A DNA stretch of 64,000 nt, taken from positions 248,001-312,000 of the forward strand of contig CANXME010001984.1 in assembly GCA_948144175.1 (NCBI GenBank), given 5' to 3'. Shown in pieces: positions 32,489 through 45,287 of this stretch; positions within the stretch are counted from its first letter, which is position 1; each line of letters starts with the position of its first letter. Under the pieces are notes generated by a model that was given only the letters and a program-made list of their open reading frames with translations, ran no database searches and was not told the DNA's origin. The stretch comes from Closterium sp. NIES-65. Its lineage: Eukaryota > Streptophyta > Zygnematophyceae > Desmidiales > Closteriaceae. The position numbers and the translations under genes were made by a program.

Positions 32489-35400
32489 ATGGCTACCCCT
32501 AGTGTCCTCGCTTTTGACGCTGAGGGTCGAGCCATTGACTTTGACGTCAGGGTAGATGACCTGCAGCTGTTCTTAAAGTGCGATAGGGCAGACGGTCTCT
32601 CTCTCTTTGACCTCACCTCTGGCGCCTCTCCTGCCCCTGCTGCTGATGCTGACGCCACTGTTCGCTCCCAATGGGCCACGCGCGACGTTGCTGCACGTCT
32701 TGCTGTGCGTCGCCACCTCCCTACCTCCGAGCGTGCGCACTTTAGTCAGTACAAGAGTGCTCAGACCTTGTACGACGCTGTAGTTGCGCGCTACTCCTCA
32801 CCTGCCACTGCTGCACTGAGCCGTCTCATGCTACTGTACCTCTTCCCTGACCTTGCTGCCTTTCCCACTGTTGCTGACCTCATTACGCACCTCCGCACTA
32901 GTGACACTCGCTACCGTGCTGCGCTTCCTGCTGACTTCTGCGCCAAGAACCCCCCCCCCATGTACATCACTCTCTACTACATAGTCACTCGCCTCCCTGA
33001 CTCCCTTCGCGTAGTCAGGGACCACTTCCTCTCAGTCTGTCCCACCACTCTCACTGTTGACCTCCTCGAGAAGTCCCTTCTAGCGGCCGAGAAGAGCATA
33101 GTCGCTGTAGGGGCCTCTCGTGGTGACCCGCGCACCCCCATCTTTGAGGGGTGTTCCCCCTCCCCCCTTCTGCCCTCTGTTGCCTCTGCTGCTGCGGCCG
33201 ACCTCCTTGGTCTTGAGTCGGTCGGTGCGGCGTCTGCCCCCAGCGGGAGACGTCGCTCTGGCAAGGGCAAGGGGGACAGGGGCACTGGAGGGGCGAGCGG
33301 GGGCGGTGGAGGTGGAGGTGGAGGCGGCGGGGGGAGTGGGGGTGGCGGTGGGAGTGGTGGTGGGGGTGGAGGTGTCGGTGGCAGCAGTGGAGGCGGAGGC
33401 GGCGGCGGCGGTGGCGGTGGGAGCGGAGGTGGCGGCGGTGGCGGAGGCGGCAGAGGCGGCGGTAGTAGCGGCGGCGGCGGAGGCGGCGGGGGTGGCGGTG
33501 GAGCTGGTCGCGGGTCTACGCAGAGGAGTGGCTCCGGCGGTGGTCCGCGCCAGCAGCAGCAGCGCGGTCGTGAGACCTTGTCCCCTCAGCAGCTCCGTGA
33601 GTGGTACACTGCACGCCAGCAGGGTGGGGGTTTTGGTTCGTGCACCTACGTCCTGCGCACCGGCGACCGTGCGGGTGAGCAGTGTGGGGGTGCGCACCCC
33701 ACCCAGCGCTGCTTTGGCCGCCTGACGGACGCGTGGCGTCACCAGTTCCCGGAGGCCACAGAGATCCCTCGCTGGGGCGAGCTGTCTAGGGCGGGTGTTG
33801 CCATCCATGATCTTGATTTTGAAGCTATTCTTTCTGCCATGTATGCTGTGTCTATTGGTGATGAGGGTGGCTGTTACCGGTGTTTCCCGCCCGATCCGGG
33901 CATAGAGACTGCTGCTCTAGGTATTGGTGAGGCGGCTGCCCTAGGTGCTTGCGACGCTGCTGCTCTAGGTGCTAGTGCGTCTGCGTCCTCAGGTGCCGGT
34001 GAGTCTGCGCTCTCAGGTACTACGTCGGCTTCGGCCTCCCTCACCTTCACCCTTGACTCTGGGGCTTCTCGCTCCTTCTTTCGAGACCGCACCACACTCA
34101 CGCCGCTTAGTCGGCCGGTTGCGGTGTCTCTCGCTGACCCCTCTGGGGGTCCTGTCCTGACTCACTTCTCCACAGTCCTCCCGTGTCCGGCGGCTCCCTC
34201 TGGCACCCTGTCTGGTCTCTACCTCCCCTCGTTCTCTACAAACCTGGTGAGTGGTGCTGACCTACAGGATGGGGGAGTACACCAGTTCACTCCTGCGCGT
34301 CAGCGGGTGACGCACTGCACAGAGGCTAGCACAGGCCGACACCTGGCTACGTTTACCCGTCAGCCGGGGTCGAGCCTGTACACACTGACCACTACGTCTC
34401 CTCCAGGTGTTGAGTCTGGTAGGGTCGCTGCGTCGGGTCAGGCGTTTGCTGCAGCTTCCAGGTCTGGTCCTGAGTCGGCCCCCTGTTCGTGTCGTCTCCT
34501 GTCTCACGAGACTCTCCTCTGGCACCACCGCCTTGGTCACCCCTCTCTGCCTCGGGTCAGAGGCATGGCCTCCCGTCTTCTTGAATCTGGTCTCCCTCGG
34601 TCCCTCCCTCCCCTTCCTCAGGGCCCTGGCCCTACCTGTGTCCCCTGTGTCGAGGGGCGCCAGCGGGCTGCCCCTCACTCCTCCCAGTTTCCTCCGACAG
34701 AGGCCCCGTTGCAGACGCTTCACATGGACGTGTGGGGCCCAGCCCGCGTCCATGGACAGGGTCACGAGCGCTACTTCCTGCTCGTTGTTGACGACTACTC
34801 GCGTTACACGAGGAATGCGTCAGACCTTCACGCTTCCGGACTCCCCGCAGCAAAATGGGATTGCTGAGCGCCGCATTGGCATGGTCATGGACGTCGCTCC
34901 TACGTCCATGATGCATGCGGCTGCTCCCCATTTTCTGTGGCCGTTTGCGGTGAGGTACGCGGCGCATCAGCTCAACCTCCACCCCAGGGTCTCCAGGCCG
35001 GAGACCTCCCCAGCCTTGCTGTGGACGGGGAAGGTTGGCGATGCGTCGGCGTTCCGGGTCTGGGGATCTCGGGCGTTTGTCCGCGACTTGTCTACGGACA
35101 AGCTGTCCACTCGTGCTGCTCCTTGCGTCTTCCTGGGGTTCCCCCCTGACGCGCCAGGGTGGCAGTTCTACCACCCCACCTCTCGCCGTGTTCTGTCCTC
35201 CCAGGACGTCACCTTTGACGAGTCGGTCCCCTACTACCGCCTCTTCCCCTACCGCACTCCGTCCCTCCCCCCGCCGGCGCTCTTCCTTGTGCCAGGTCCC
35301 CCTCCGGTAGACCCCCTCCCCCCTCAGGGTCCGTCCCCTTCAGGTGTGTCCCAGGTAGATGCAGTCGTCACTGACCCTTCTTTCGAGTCCACTGATGCGT

Positions 35401-37211
35401 CTGCCCTAGTTGCTGAGCTCGTCGACTTTGCTGCTCGCTGTCGCCTAGACTACGCAGCTAGTCTTGTCGCTAAGTCTGAGTCTGTCTGTCCTCCGTCCGT
35501 CGGGGGTGAGTGTGCCCTTGGCACGGACGTCCTTGAGGACAGGCAGGAGGAGTTCCAGTGCTTGGCCGCTGCTTCACCTCATCTCGTGTCCGTACTGCTT
35601 ACCCCTGAGGGAGACCCGGATGCACTTGACATCCCGACTCCGCGCTCTTACGCGGAGGCGATAGAGGGTCCCTACTCTTCTCAGTGGCAGGCAGCTATGG
35701 ATGCAGAGATGGCTTCCTGGAAGTCCACAGGCACCTACGTTGACGCTGTCCCCCCTCCTGGGGCGAACATCGTCAGTGGCATGTGGATCTTCAGGGTGAA
35801 GCGGCCGCCGGGTTCTCCGCCTGTCTTCAAGGCGTGTTACGTGGCTCGTGGCTTCAGTTAGTGGTAGGGAGTTGACTACTTTTAGACCTTCTCTCCCACC
35901 CCGAAGATGACCACTCTTCGGGTACTACTGCACGTTGCTGCTCACCGTGACTACGAGCCGCACTCTCTCGACTTCAGCACAGCATTCTTGCAGGGCAGCC
36001 TGCACGAGGAGATCTGGCTGCGTCGCCCACCTGGCTTCACTGGGTCTTTCCCTCCTGGTACCCAGTGGAGTCTCCGGCGTCCAGTCTACGGTCTCCGCCA
36101 GGCGCCACGTGAGTGGCACGACACACTGAGGACTACGCTTGCGACTCTTGGGTTTGCTCCTTCTACTGCCCACCCGTCGCTGTTTCTGCGCACCGACACT
36201 TCTCTGCCGCCGTTCTACATCCTCGTATACGTCGACGACTTGGTCTTTGCCACAGCTGACACTGCTGGACTCGCCTACGTGAAGTCCGAGCTGCAGAAGA
36301 GACACACGTGCACAGACCTGGGTGAACTGCGCAGCTACCTTGGCTTGCAGATCACCCGGGACAGAGCACGCCGCACCATTACCCTGACTCAGTCACACAT
36401 GGTGCAGCAGGTCCTTCAGCGCTTCGGCTTCACGTACTCCTCGCCTCAGGCCACTCCTCTGCCTACTCGCCACTCGCTCTCAGCTCTGCCTTCGGATGAG
36501 TCCGTAGAGTCGAGTGGCCCGTATCCAGAGCTTGTTGGCTGCCTCATGTACCTGATGACCTGCACACGACCTGACCTTGCATACCCTCTTAGCATTCTCG
36601 CACGCTATGTTGCTCCTGGGAGACACCGACCAGAGCACATGGCTGCAGCGAAGAGGGTGTTGCGCTACTTGTGCAGTACGTCGGGCATGGGGCTAGTGCT
36701 TGGAGGGCGGAGTCCAGTAGTCCTCACTGGGCACGCGGACGCTTCTTGGGCTGACGACCAGGCTACGCAGCGGTCGTCACAGGGTTACACCTTCAGCCTT
36801 GGTTCCGGCTCTGTTTCGTGGCGGGCTACCCGCTCGTCTTCTGTTCTCGGCTCCAGTTGTGAGGCTGAGATCTACGCCGGGGCCATGGCTGCACAGGAGC
36901 TTCGCTGGCTCACCTACCGGCTGACCGACCTTGGAGAGTCACCTCATTCTCCTCCAGTCCTGTACGTAGACAACAAGGCCATGCTGGCCCTGTGTCGAGA
37001 GCAGATACTGGAGCACAGAACAAAGCACATTGCTCTTCGCTACTTCCTTGCTCGTGAGCTACAGCAGCGTGGTGAGTTGCGGCTTGCGTACGTGGCCTCT
37101 GAGGCCAACACTGCTGATGTCTTCACCAAGGCACTTGCGCCTTGTGATCATCAGCGCTTCTGCACGCAGCTGGGTCTTGTGCCTGTCTTGCCTCACTTGC
37201 TCACCTCTTGA
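32489..37211 (+). pseudogene. gag-pol coding region of copia A (broken)
   Basis: Gag Met at 32489. Gly-rich linker 33285-33510; Cys/His finger C-X13-C-X3-H-X4-C at 33641-33712; protease LDSGASRSFF about 34053-34082; integrase zinc region LWHHRLGHPS and CVPC about 34519-34660; QNGIAERR at about 34853; RT YVDD 36228-36239; RNase H DASWADD about 36738 to the stop at 37211. The IN-RT linker repeats seen in its relatives are short here. At least three breaks. Confidence 0.85.
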
Positions 37212-37421
37212 CCTTGCTTGTACTATTGCATATATATACACCTGCTCTTGCTTGTCTAGTCCTTTATATATATGTACTCCTGCATGTGAACTGGCCTTGT
37301 GGCCTTGAACTTGTGCTCGGAATGTGTGGTGACTTTGTGATCCACCCTGAGCTTGCTTTTCTTTGCTTTGCTTGACTGGTCTTGTGACCCCCTGTTCTCC
37401 CCCACTTTGCCTATGGGGGTG

Positions 37422-37552
37422 TGTCAGAACATATAACTTGTGCTTATTGTGTAGGCTATAGTGGGGTAGCCCATAAGGGGTACAACCCAATTAGGGTTAG
37501 TACTTGTACTCAGTTCATTCATAGTTCATTCATTCTCGTTCTCATTTTCCCA
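37422..37552 (+). repeat. 3' LTR of copia A
   Basis: 131 bases, TGTCAGAACATATAAC to ATTTTCCCA. Confidence 0.94.
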
Positions 37553-37557
37553 AACGG

Positions 37558-38165
37558 TTGTTGTGTGTTGGCCCCGTCCTCGCTTGGGCGGAGGCGACTT
37601 CGTGGTCGGTTGTGAGGGGAGCAGTCGACCTGCAGCATTGGGCGAGCGGGTTGACGAGGAGGTCGACCTGCACGGAGGCCATTGCACGGGCGCCGACTTT
37701 AGGGTGGCGCCGACTTCAGGGAGGTCGACCTGGGAAGTCGACCTGCGGAGGACGTCATCTTGGTGACGTCAACTTGGGGCAGCCGACTTGGGTGGTCGGC
37801 TGATGGACTGCTGGTCGACCAGGCCTGCTGGTCGACCTGCTGGTGGTCGACATGACCCGGTGGTTGACGAAGGAGGGGCCGACGTCGACCTCGACTCAGG
37901 ACGCCGAGCAGTTGGGCATCGAGTAGCTGGGCGTCAACTTCGTGATGCCGACTTTGGGTACCCGACTTGGGAGGTCGGCTGACAACTGCGCTGGTCGACG
38001 AGGAGCTGGTTACCTGGGTGCAGCTAGTCGACGTGGTTGCTCGGTCGACCAGGTTACCTGGGTGACGAGGTTCTGCGGAGAAATGCGACGGTCGCCCAGG
38101 CGAAGTTAGCAAGGCCGACCTCGGTGGTGGTATCCCGAGGTCGACATGGCGGATCAGGTGGAGTC
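37558..38165. repeat. GTCGAC-rich degenerate repeat DNA (left part)
   Basis: About 600 bases between copia A and copia B without satellite or copia coding sequence. It contains about twelve GTCGAC hexamers, mostly inside GGTCGACCTG-like words, plus CCGACTT words. No conserved protein is seen. It continues on the far side of copia B (see 45635-46030). Confidence 0.7.
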
Positions 38166-38170
38166 GTCAG

Positions 38171-38299
38171 TGTCAAACTTATATGATCTAGCCTGTGTAG
38201 GCTGTAGCGGGTTAGATACTAAGGGGTACACAATTCTAGGGTTTCATATTTGTATCACTTTCATTCCTTAGTCAATCCGTTCTCGTTCTAAGTTTCTCA
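38171..38299 (+). repeat. 5' LTR of copia B
   Basis: TGTCAAACTTATATG to AAGTTTCTCA. Confidence 0.95.
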
Positions 38300-38342
38300 T
38301 GGTATCGAGCAGGTTCCCTCGTGGGAACTGTTCCTAGGGCCC

Positions 38343-39240
38343 ACCAAGATTTTTTTTTCCTACCCGGGGCGCGTGCCGCCCCTGCCTGAAGCGCGCCTAG
38401 TGTCCCGCCCTTAGCAACCCGTCGCGCCCTTCTTAGCGGCCCCTCAGGCCCCATCGCTGCCCTCTCTAGGCCCCGCGTGGCCCCTTACGGAGCCGCGACC
38501 GCCTCTTACAGCTCCGCGACCGCCCCTTACGGCCCCGTCGCCGCCCCTCACGGCCCCGCGACCGCCCCTTACGGCCCCGTCGCCGCCCCTTAAGGCCCCG
38601 TCGCCGCCCCTTACGGCCCCGTCGCCGCCCCTTACGGCCCCGTCGCTGCCCCTTTCGGCCTCGTCGCCGCCGAGCCGCGACCCCGTAGCCGCCCTTAGCA
38701 GCCCCGTCGCCATCCCCCCCTCCCCTCGGCCTCGTCGTCGCCCTTCAGCGGCCACGTCGCCGCCCCTCCGCGGCCCAGTCGCCGCCCTTCAGCGGCCCCA
38801 TTGCCGCCCTTCCGCGGCCCCGTCGCCGCCCTTTTGCGGCCTCGTCGCCGCCCTTCAGCGGCCTCGTCGCCGCCCCTCAGCGGCCTCGTCGCCGCCCTTC
38901 AGCGGCCTCGTTGCCGCCCCTTGCGGCCCCGTTGCCGCCCTTCGCGGCCCTGCCGCCCTTCCTCGGCCCCTCAGCCGCCCTTCCCGGCCCCGTCGAGCAG
39001 CCGAGCCGCCGACACCGCCGAGCCGCCGAGCCGCCCTTGCCGCCGTCACCGCCGAGCTGCCGAGCCGCCGAGCCGCCGAGCTGCCGAGCCGCCGAGCCGC
39101 CGAGCTGCCGAGCCGCCGAGCCGTCGAGCCGCCCTGCAGCCGAGCCGCCGAGCCGCCGAGCCGCCACGCCGCCGCAGCCGACATGCCGCAGTCCCTGCCG
39201 TCGCGGCCCTGTCCCTGCCGGCCTGCCTCGGCCCGCCCCA
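38343..39240 (+). repeat. GC-rich tandem-repeat leader of copia B
   Basis: CGGCCCCGTCGCCGCCCCTTA-type units (about 38440-38990) followed by CCGAGCCGCCGAGCTGCCGAG units (about 38995-39170), then a GTAAGA donor-like site at 39249. Confidence 0.8.
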
Positions 39241-39315
39241 CCTGCCTGGTAAGAGCAGCGCCTCTGCCATTGCACTGCCCTACCCCACTGCTCTCTCTGC
39301 CAGTCTACTACTGTC

Positions 39316-42300
39316 ATGGCCACCCCCAGTGTTCTCACCTTTGACGCAGAGGGTCGGGCTGTTGACTTTGAGGTCTGGGTAGATGATCTGCAGCTTTTCC
39401 TATAGTGCGATAGGGCAGACGGTCTCTCTCTGTTTGACCTCACCTCTGGTGCCTCTCCTGCCCCTACTGCTGATGCTGACGCCACTGTTCGCTCACAGTG
39501 GGCCACGTGCGATGCTGCTGCTCGCCTTGCTGTGCGCCGCCACTTACCGACCGCTGAGCGCGCACATTTTAATCAGTACAAGAGTGCTAAGATCTTGTAC
39601 AACGCTGTCGTTGCACGCTACTCTTCCCCTGCCACTTCTGCCCTTAGCTGCCTCATACTGCCGTACCTCTTCCCTGACCTCGCCGCTTTTCCCACAGTCG
39701 CTGACCTCATTACGCACCTTCGCACTAGTGACATTCGCTACCGCGCTGCGCTTCCTGCTGAGTTCTGCGCCAAGAACCCCCCCCCTATGTACATCACCCT
39801 CTACTACATAGTCACCCGGCTCCCTGACACCCTTCGCTCGGTCAGGGACCACTTCCTCTCTGTTTGCCCCACCACCCTCACCGTTGACCTCCTCGAGGAG
39901 CGCCTCCTAGCAGCAGAAAAGAGTGTAGTCGCTGTAGGAGCCTCTCGTGGTGACCCTCGTACCCCTGTCTTTGAGGGGTGCTCCCCCTCCCCCCTCTTGC
40001 CCTCTGTTGCCTCTGCTGCTGCGGCCGACCTCGTTGGTCTTGAGTCGGTCGCCGCGGCGTCTGCCCCTAGTAGGAGACGCCGCTCAGGCAAGGGCAAGGG
40101 GGGCAAGGGCGCTGGAGGAGCTGGCGGGGGCGGTGGAGGCGGCGGTGGAGTCAGCGGAGGGGGTGGGGGTGGCGGTGGGAGTGGTGGCGGGAGTGGGGGC
40201 ACTAGTGGCGGCAGTGGAGGCGGAGGAGGCGGCGGTGGTGGCGGTGCGAGCGGAGGTGGTGGAGGTGGAGGCGGTGGTGGAGGTAGCGGCGGCGGAGGTG
40301 GAGCTGGTCGGGGCGGCTCTTCGCAGAGGGTCGGCTCCGGTGGTGGTCAGCGCCAGCAGCAGTAGCAGCACCGCACTCGTGAGACCCCTCCCCCCCAGCA
40401 GCTTCGTGAGTGGTACACTGCTCGTCAGCGGGGTGGGGGTGCAGGCCCCTGTACCTACGTTCTACGTACAGGCGACCGCACGGGTGAGCAGTGTGGGGGT
40501 CCGCACTCCACCCAGCGCTGCTTTGGCCGCCTGACAGACGCTTGGTGTCATCAGTTCCCCGACGCTACTGAGATCCCTCGCTGGGGCGAGCTGTTTAGGG
40601 CGGATGTTGCGATCTTTGATCTTGATTATGATGCTATTCTAGCTGCAATGTATGCTGTGACTATTAGTGATGAGGGTGACTGTTACCGGTGTTTTCCGCC
40701 TGACCCGGGCATTGAGGCTGCTGCTCTAGGTGCTGGTGAGGCTGCTGCTCTAGGTGCCAGTGAGCCTGCTGCCCCAGGTGCCGGTGAGTCTGCGCTCTCA
40801 GGTACCGCGTCGGCTCCGGCCACCCACACCTTCACCCTTGACTCGGGTGCTTCCCGCTCCTTCTTTCGAGACCGCACCACGCTTACGCCGCTTAGTCGGC
40901 CAGTGGCAGTCTCCCTGGTAGACCCCTCTGGGGGTCCTGTCCTTGCCCACTTCTCCACTATTCTACCGTGGCCGGCGTCCCCTTCTGGCACCCTGTCGGG
41001 TCTTTACCTCCCCTCGTTCTCTACGAACTTGGTGAGTGGTGCTGACCTCCAGGATGGAGGGGTTCACCAGTTCACTCCTGCGAGTCAGCGAGTGACCCAC
41101 TGTACCTGTGCTCGGACGGGCCGTCACTTGGCCACGTTTACCCGTCAGCCGGGGTCGAGCCTGTACACACAGACTACTGAGTCTCCTCCAGTCGCTGAGT
41201 CTGCTCAAGTAGCCGCGTCGGGTCAAGTGTTTGCTGCGGCGTCCAGGTCTTGTCCTCAGTCTGCCCCCTGCTCGTGTCGTCTCCTGTCTCACGAGACTCT
41301 CCTCTGGCACCACCGCCTTGGTCACCCCTCCCTGCCTCGTCTTCGAGGCATGGCCTCCCGTGTCCTTGTCTCTGGTCTCCCCCGGTCCCTCCCTCCCCTT
41401 CCTCTGGGGCCTGCCCCCACCTGCGTTCCCTGCGTCGAGGGGCGGCAGCGCGCTGCTCCTCACTCCTCCGAGTTTCCTCCGACAGAGGCTCCGCTGCAGA
41501 CGTTTCACATGGACGTGTGGGGCCCAACCTGCGTCCGTGGACAGGGTCACGAGCGTTACTTCCTGCTGGTGGTTGACGACTACTCGCGTTACACCGCAGT
41601 CTTCCCCTTGTGCAGCAAGGGTGAGGACACTGAGGTGTTGATCGCCTGGATCCGCGCAGCTCGTCTCCAACTCAGAGAGAGTTCCGGCTCGGACTTTCCT
41701 GTTCTGCGTCTGCACTCTGACAGAGGCGGAGAGTTCTCCTCTGACCTTCTGCGAGCCTTCTGTCGTGCACGAGGCATCCGCCAGACCTTCACGCTTCCGG
41801 ACTCTCCGCAGCAAAATGGGATTGCTGAGCGCCGCATTGGCATGGTCATGGACGTCGCTCGTACGTCCATGGTCCATGCGGCTGTCCCCCATTTTCTGTG
41901 GCCGTTTGCGGTTCGGTACGCAGCGCATCAGATCAACCTTCAACCCCGGGTGTCCATGCCGGAGATCTCCCCTGCTTTGCTGTGGACGGGGAAGGTTGGC
42001 GATGCGTCTACGTTCCGTGTCTGGGGATCTCGGGCGTTTGTCCGCGACTTGTCTACGGACAAGCTGTCCCCTCGTGCTGTTCCCTGCGTCTTCCTTGGCT
42101 TCCCCCCTGACGCGCCGGGCTGGCAGTTCTACCACCCCACCTTGCGCCGTGTTCTGTCCTCCCAGGACGTCACGTTTGACGAGTCGGTTCCCTACTATAG
42201 TCTCTTCCCCTACCGCACTGCGTCCCTCCCCCCCCCGCAGCTCTTCCTTACGCCAGGTCCCCCTCCGGTAGACCCCCTCCCCCCTCAGGGTCCTGCCCCC

Positions 42301-45287
42301 TCAGGTGTGTCTCAGGTAGACGCAGTCGACCCTGTCGAGGTAGCTGTTGACTCTGGTGCTACTAGGGGTGCTGAGCCTGCGGGTGCTGGGTCTGGGGGTG
42401 CTGAGCCTGGGGGTGCTCACTTTGGGGGTGCTGCGCCTGGGGGTGCCGAGCCTGGGGGTGCTACGCCTGGGGTTGCTGCGTCTGGGGGTGCTGAGCCTGG
42501 GGGTGCTGCGTCTAGGGGTGCGGAGTCTGAGGGTACTGGACCTGCTCGTGTGGCGTCTGGCGGTGCTGGGCCTGGAGGTTATTCGGGTGCATCGTCCCGG
42601 CGGGAGCTACTCTCTCCACAGGAGCTGCGTGAGTGGTTTGCCCGGCGCTGGAGGCGAGCTGCTGGAGCTGGAGGTGCTGCGGGTGCTGGAGGTTCTGCTG
42701 CTGCTGAGGGTGCTGGTGCCGCGGGTCCCGGAGGTGCTCGTACTGGGAGTACTGGAGCCGCTGGGCCTACGGGTGCTTCTCGTACTGGAGCTGGTGGTGC
42801 TGCGGGCGTTGGTGCTACTGAGGGTGCTGGAGCTGGACCCGCTGCATCTTCTGGTGGTCCGGCTGGAGCTGGAGCTGCTGGGGGTGTTGGCGCTGAGGGT
42901 GCCTCTGGTGCTGGTGCCTCTGAGGGTACAGGAGTTGGCGCTGCTGGAGCTGGGGGTGCTGCTGACACTGGTGCTGTCGTTCGGGGTGCTGGTGCTGTCC
43001 CTTCTGGTGCTGGTGGTGCTGAGCGGCCGCGGCCGTACTTCGTTCCGCTACTTGAGCAGGTTCTTGGTCTTCCGCCCTCTGCTAGTCCGGCTCCTCCCTT
43101 AGAGTGTCCACCGCCTGTCCAGTCCGAGTCACACTTACAACCTACCTCTCCTCTGCCTGCTCCTTCTCCCTACACTGGTCCTACTAGAGGTCTTGCTGAG
43201 CGTCGTGAGCCTGCGTCTCGTCCTGCGTCGCCTGTCCGTGCTGCTCGCACTAGTAGTCGTGGTTCGCATCAGCGTCCTTCCCCTGTCCCCGGCACGCACC
43301 GGATGTCTCTGCGTCCCTCCACTGCTCCGCTGCATGCCCCTTTGCCTTCTCCTCCTGAGTCCTCTCTTCCTGTTCTTGCTGACCCGGAGTCGGACTCCCT
43401 TCATGCTGCCAGTCCTACTATCACGCGTCTCCTTGCTACTGTCGTCACTGACCCTTCCTTTGAGTCCGCTGTTGCGTCTGCCTTAGTTTCAGAGCTTGTC
43501 GACTTCGCTGCTCGCTGTGGCCTAGACTACGCTGCTATTCTTGTCGTTGAGTCTAAGTCTGTCTGTCCTCCGTCCGTCGGGGGTGAGTGTGCCCTTAGCA
43601 CGGGCGTCCTTGAGGACAGGCAGGAGGAGTTCCAGTGCTTTGCTGCTGCTTCACCTCATCTCGTGTCCATGCTGCTTGCACCTGAGGGAGACCCGGATGC
43701 ACCAGACATCCCGACTCCGCGCTCTTACGCGGAGGCGATAGAGGGTCCCTACTCCTCTCAGTGGCAGGCAGCCATGGATGCAGAGATGGCTTCCTGGAAG
43801 TCCACAGGCACCTACGTCGACGAGGTTCCCCCTCCTAGGGCGAACATCGTCAGTGGCATGTGGATTTTCAGGGTGAAGCGGCCGCCGGGTTCTCCGCCTG
43901 TCTTCAAGGCGCGCTACGTGGCTCGTGGCTTCAGTCAGCGGCAGGGAGTTGACTACTTTCAGACCTTCTCTCCCACCCCGAAGATGACCACTCTTCAGGT
44001 ACTGCTGCACATAGCCGCTCACCGTGACTACGAGCTTCACTTTCTTGACTTCAGCACAGCTTTCTTGCATGGCAGCCTGCACGAGGAGATCTGGCTGCGC
44101 CGCCCACCTGGCTTCACTGGGTCTTTTCCTCCTGGTACCGAGTGGAACCTCCGGCGGCCAGTCTACGGTCTCCGCCAGGCACCTCGTGAGTGGCACGACA
44201 CACTGAGGACTACACTTGCGGCTCTTGGGTTTGCTCCTTCTACTGCCGACCCGTCGCTGTTTCTGCACACCGACACTTCTTTGCCGCCGTTCTACATCCT
44301 CGTGTACGTCGACGACTTGGTCTTTGCCACAGCTGACACTGCTGGACTCGCCCACGTGAAGTCCGAGCTGCAGAAGAGACACACGTGCACAGACCTGGGT
44401 GAACTGCGCAGCTACCTTGGCTTGCAGATCACCCGGGACAGAGCACAGCGCACCATTACCCTGACTCAGTCACACATGGTGCAGCAGGTCCTTCAGCGCT
44501 TCGACTTCACGTACTCCTCGCCTCAAGCCACTCCTCTGTCTACTCGCCACTCGCTCTCAGCTCTGCCTTCGGATGAGTCCGTAGAGTCGAGTGGCCCGTA
44601 CCCAGAGCCTGTTGGCTGCCTCATGTACCTGATGACCTGCACTCGACCTGACCTTGCATACCCTCTTAGCATTCTTGCACGCTACGTTGCTCCTGGGAGA
44701 CACAGACCAGAGCACATGGCTGCAGCGAAGAGGGTGTTGCGCTACTTGTGCAGTACGTTGAGCATGGGGCTTGTGCTTGGAGGGCGGAGTCCAGTGGTCC
44801 TCACTAGTCACGCAGACGCTTCTTGGGCTGACGACCAGGCTACGCAGCGGTCGTCATAGGGTTACACCTTCAGCCTTGGTTCCGGCTCTGTCTCGTGGTG
44901 GTCTACCCGCTCGTCTTCTGTTCTCGACTCCAGTTGTGAGGCTGAGATCTACGCTGGGGCCATGGCTGCACAGGAGCTACGCTGGCTCACCTACCTGCTG
45001 GCTGACCTAGGAGAGCCGCCTCGTTCTCCTCCAGTTCTGTACGTAGACAACAAGGCTATGCTGGCCTTGTGTTGGGAGCACAAACTGGAGCACAGAACGA
45101 AGCACATCGCTCTTCGCTACTTCCTTGCTCGTGAGCTGCAGCAGCGAGGTCAGCTGCACCTTGCTTACGTGGCCTCTGAGGCCAACACTGCTGATATCTT
45201 CACCAAGGCACTTGCGCCTTGTGACCATCAGCGCTTCTGTACGATGTTAGGTCTTGTACCTACCTTGCCTCATTTGCTCACTTCTTG
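39316..45287 (+). pseudogene. gag-pol coding region of copia B (broken)
   Basis: Gag Met at 39316. Gly-rich linker 40110-40330; Cys/His finger 40450-40521; protease LDSGASRSFF about 40836-40865; integrase zinc region LWHHRLGHPS about 41300 with CVPCVEG about 41425; catalytic MDVWGP about 41508, LHSDRGGEF about 41710, QNGIAERR about 41811; 15-bp repeat linker 42350-42540; RT ARYVARGF about 43910 and YVDD 44304-44315; RNase H DASWADD about 44815 and ADIFTKAL about 45192. About three breaks; most of pol reads openly. Confidence 0.9.
42350..42545 (+). repeat. 15-bp coding repeat in the integrase-RT linker of copia B
   Basis: About a dozen units related to GGGGGTGCTGAGCCT, coding for GGAEP pentapeptides. 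The same linker in C, D, F, G and H carries different repeat numbers and compositions. Confidence 0.85.

Larger units (their letters stand above)
31384..37552 (+). mobile_element. Ty1/copia retrotransposon A (broken)
   Basis: Bounded by 131-bp LTRs (31384-31514 and 37422-37552; about two differences by eye) and an exact TSD AACGG (31379-31383 and 37553-37557). The primer-binding site TGGTATCGAGCAGG starts at 31515 and the polypurine tract CTATGGGGGTG ends at 37421. Parts: leader repeats, gag, protease, part of integrase, RT, RNase H. At least three breaks. The LTRs suggest a young insertion. Confidence 0.95.
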
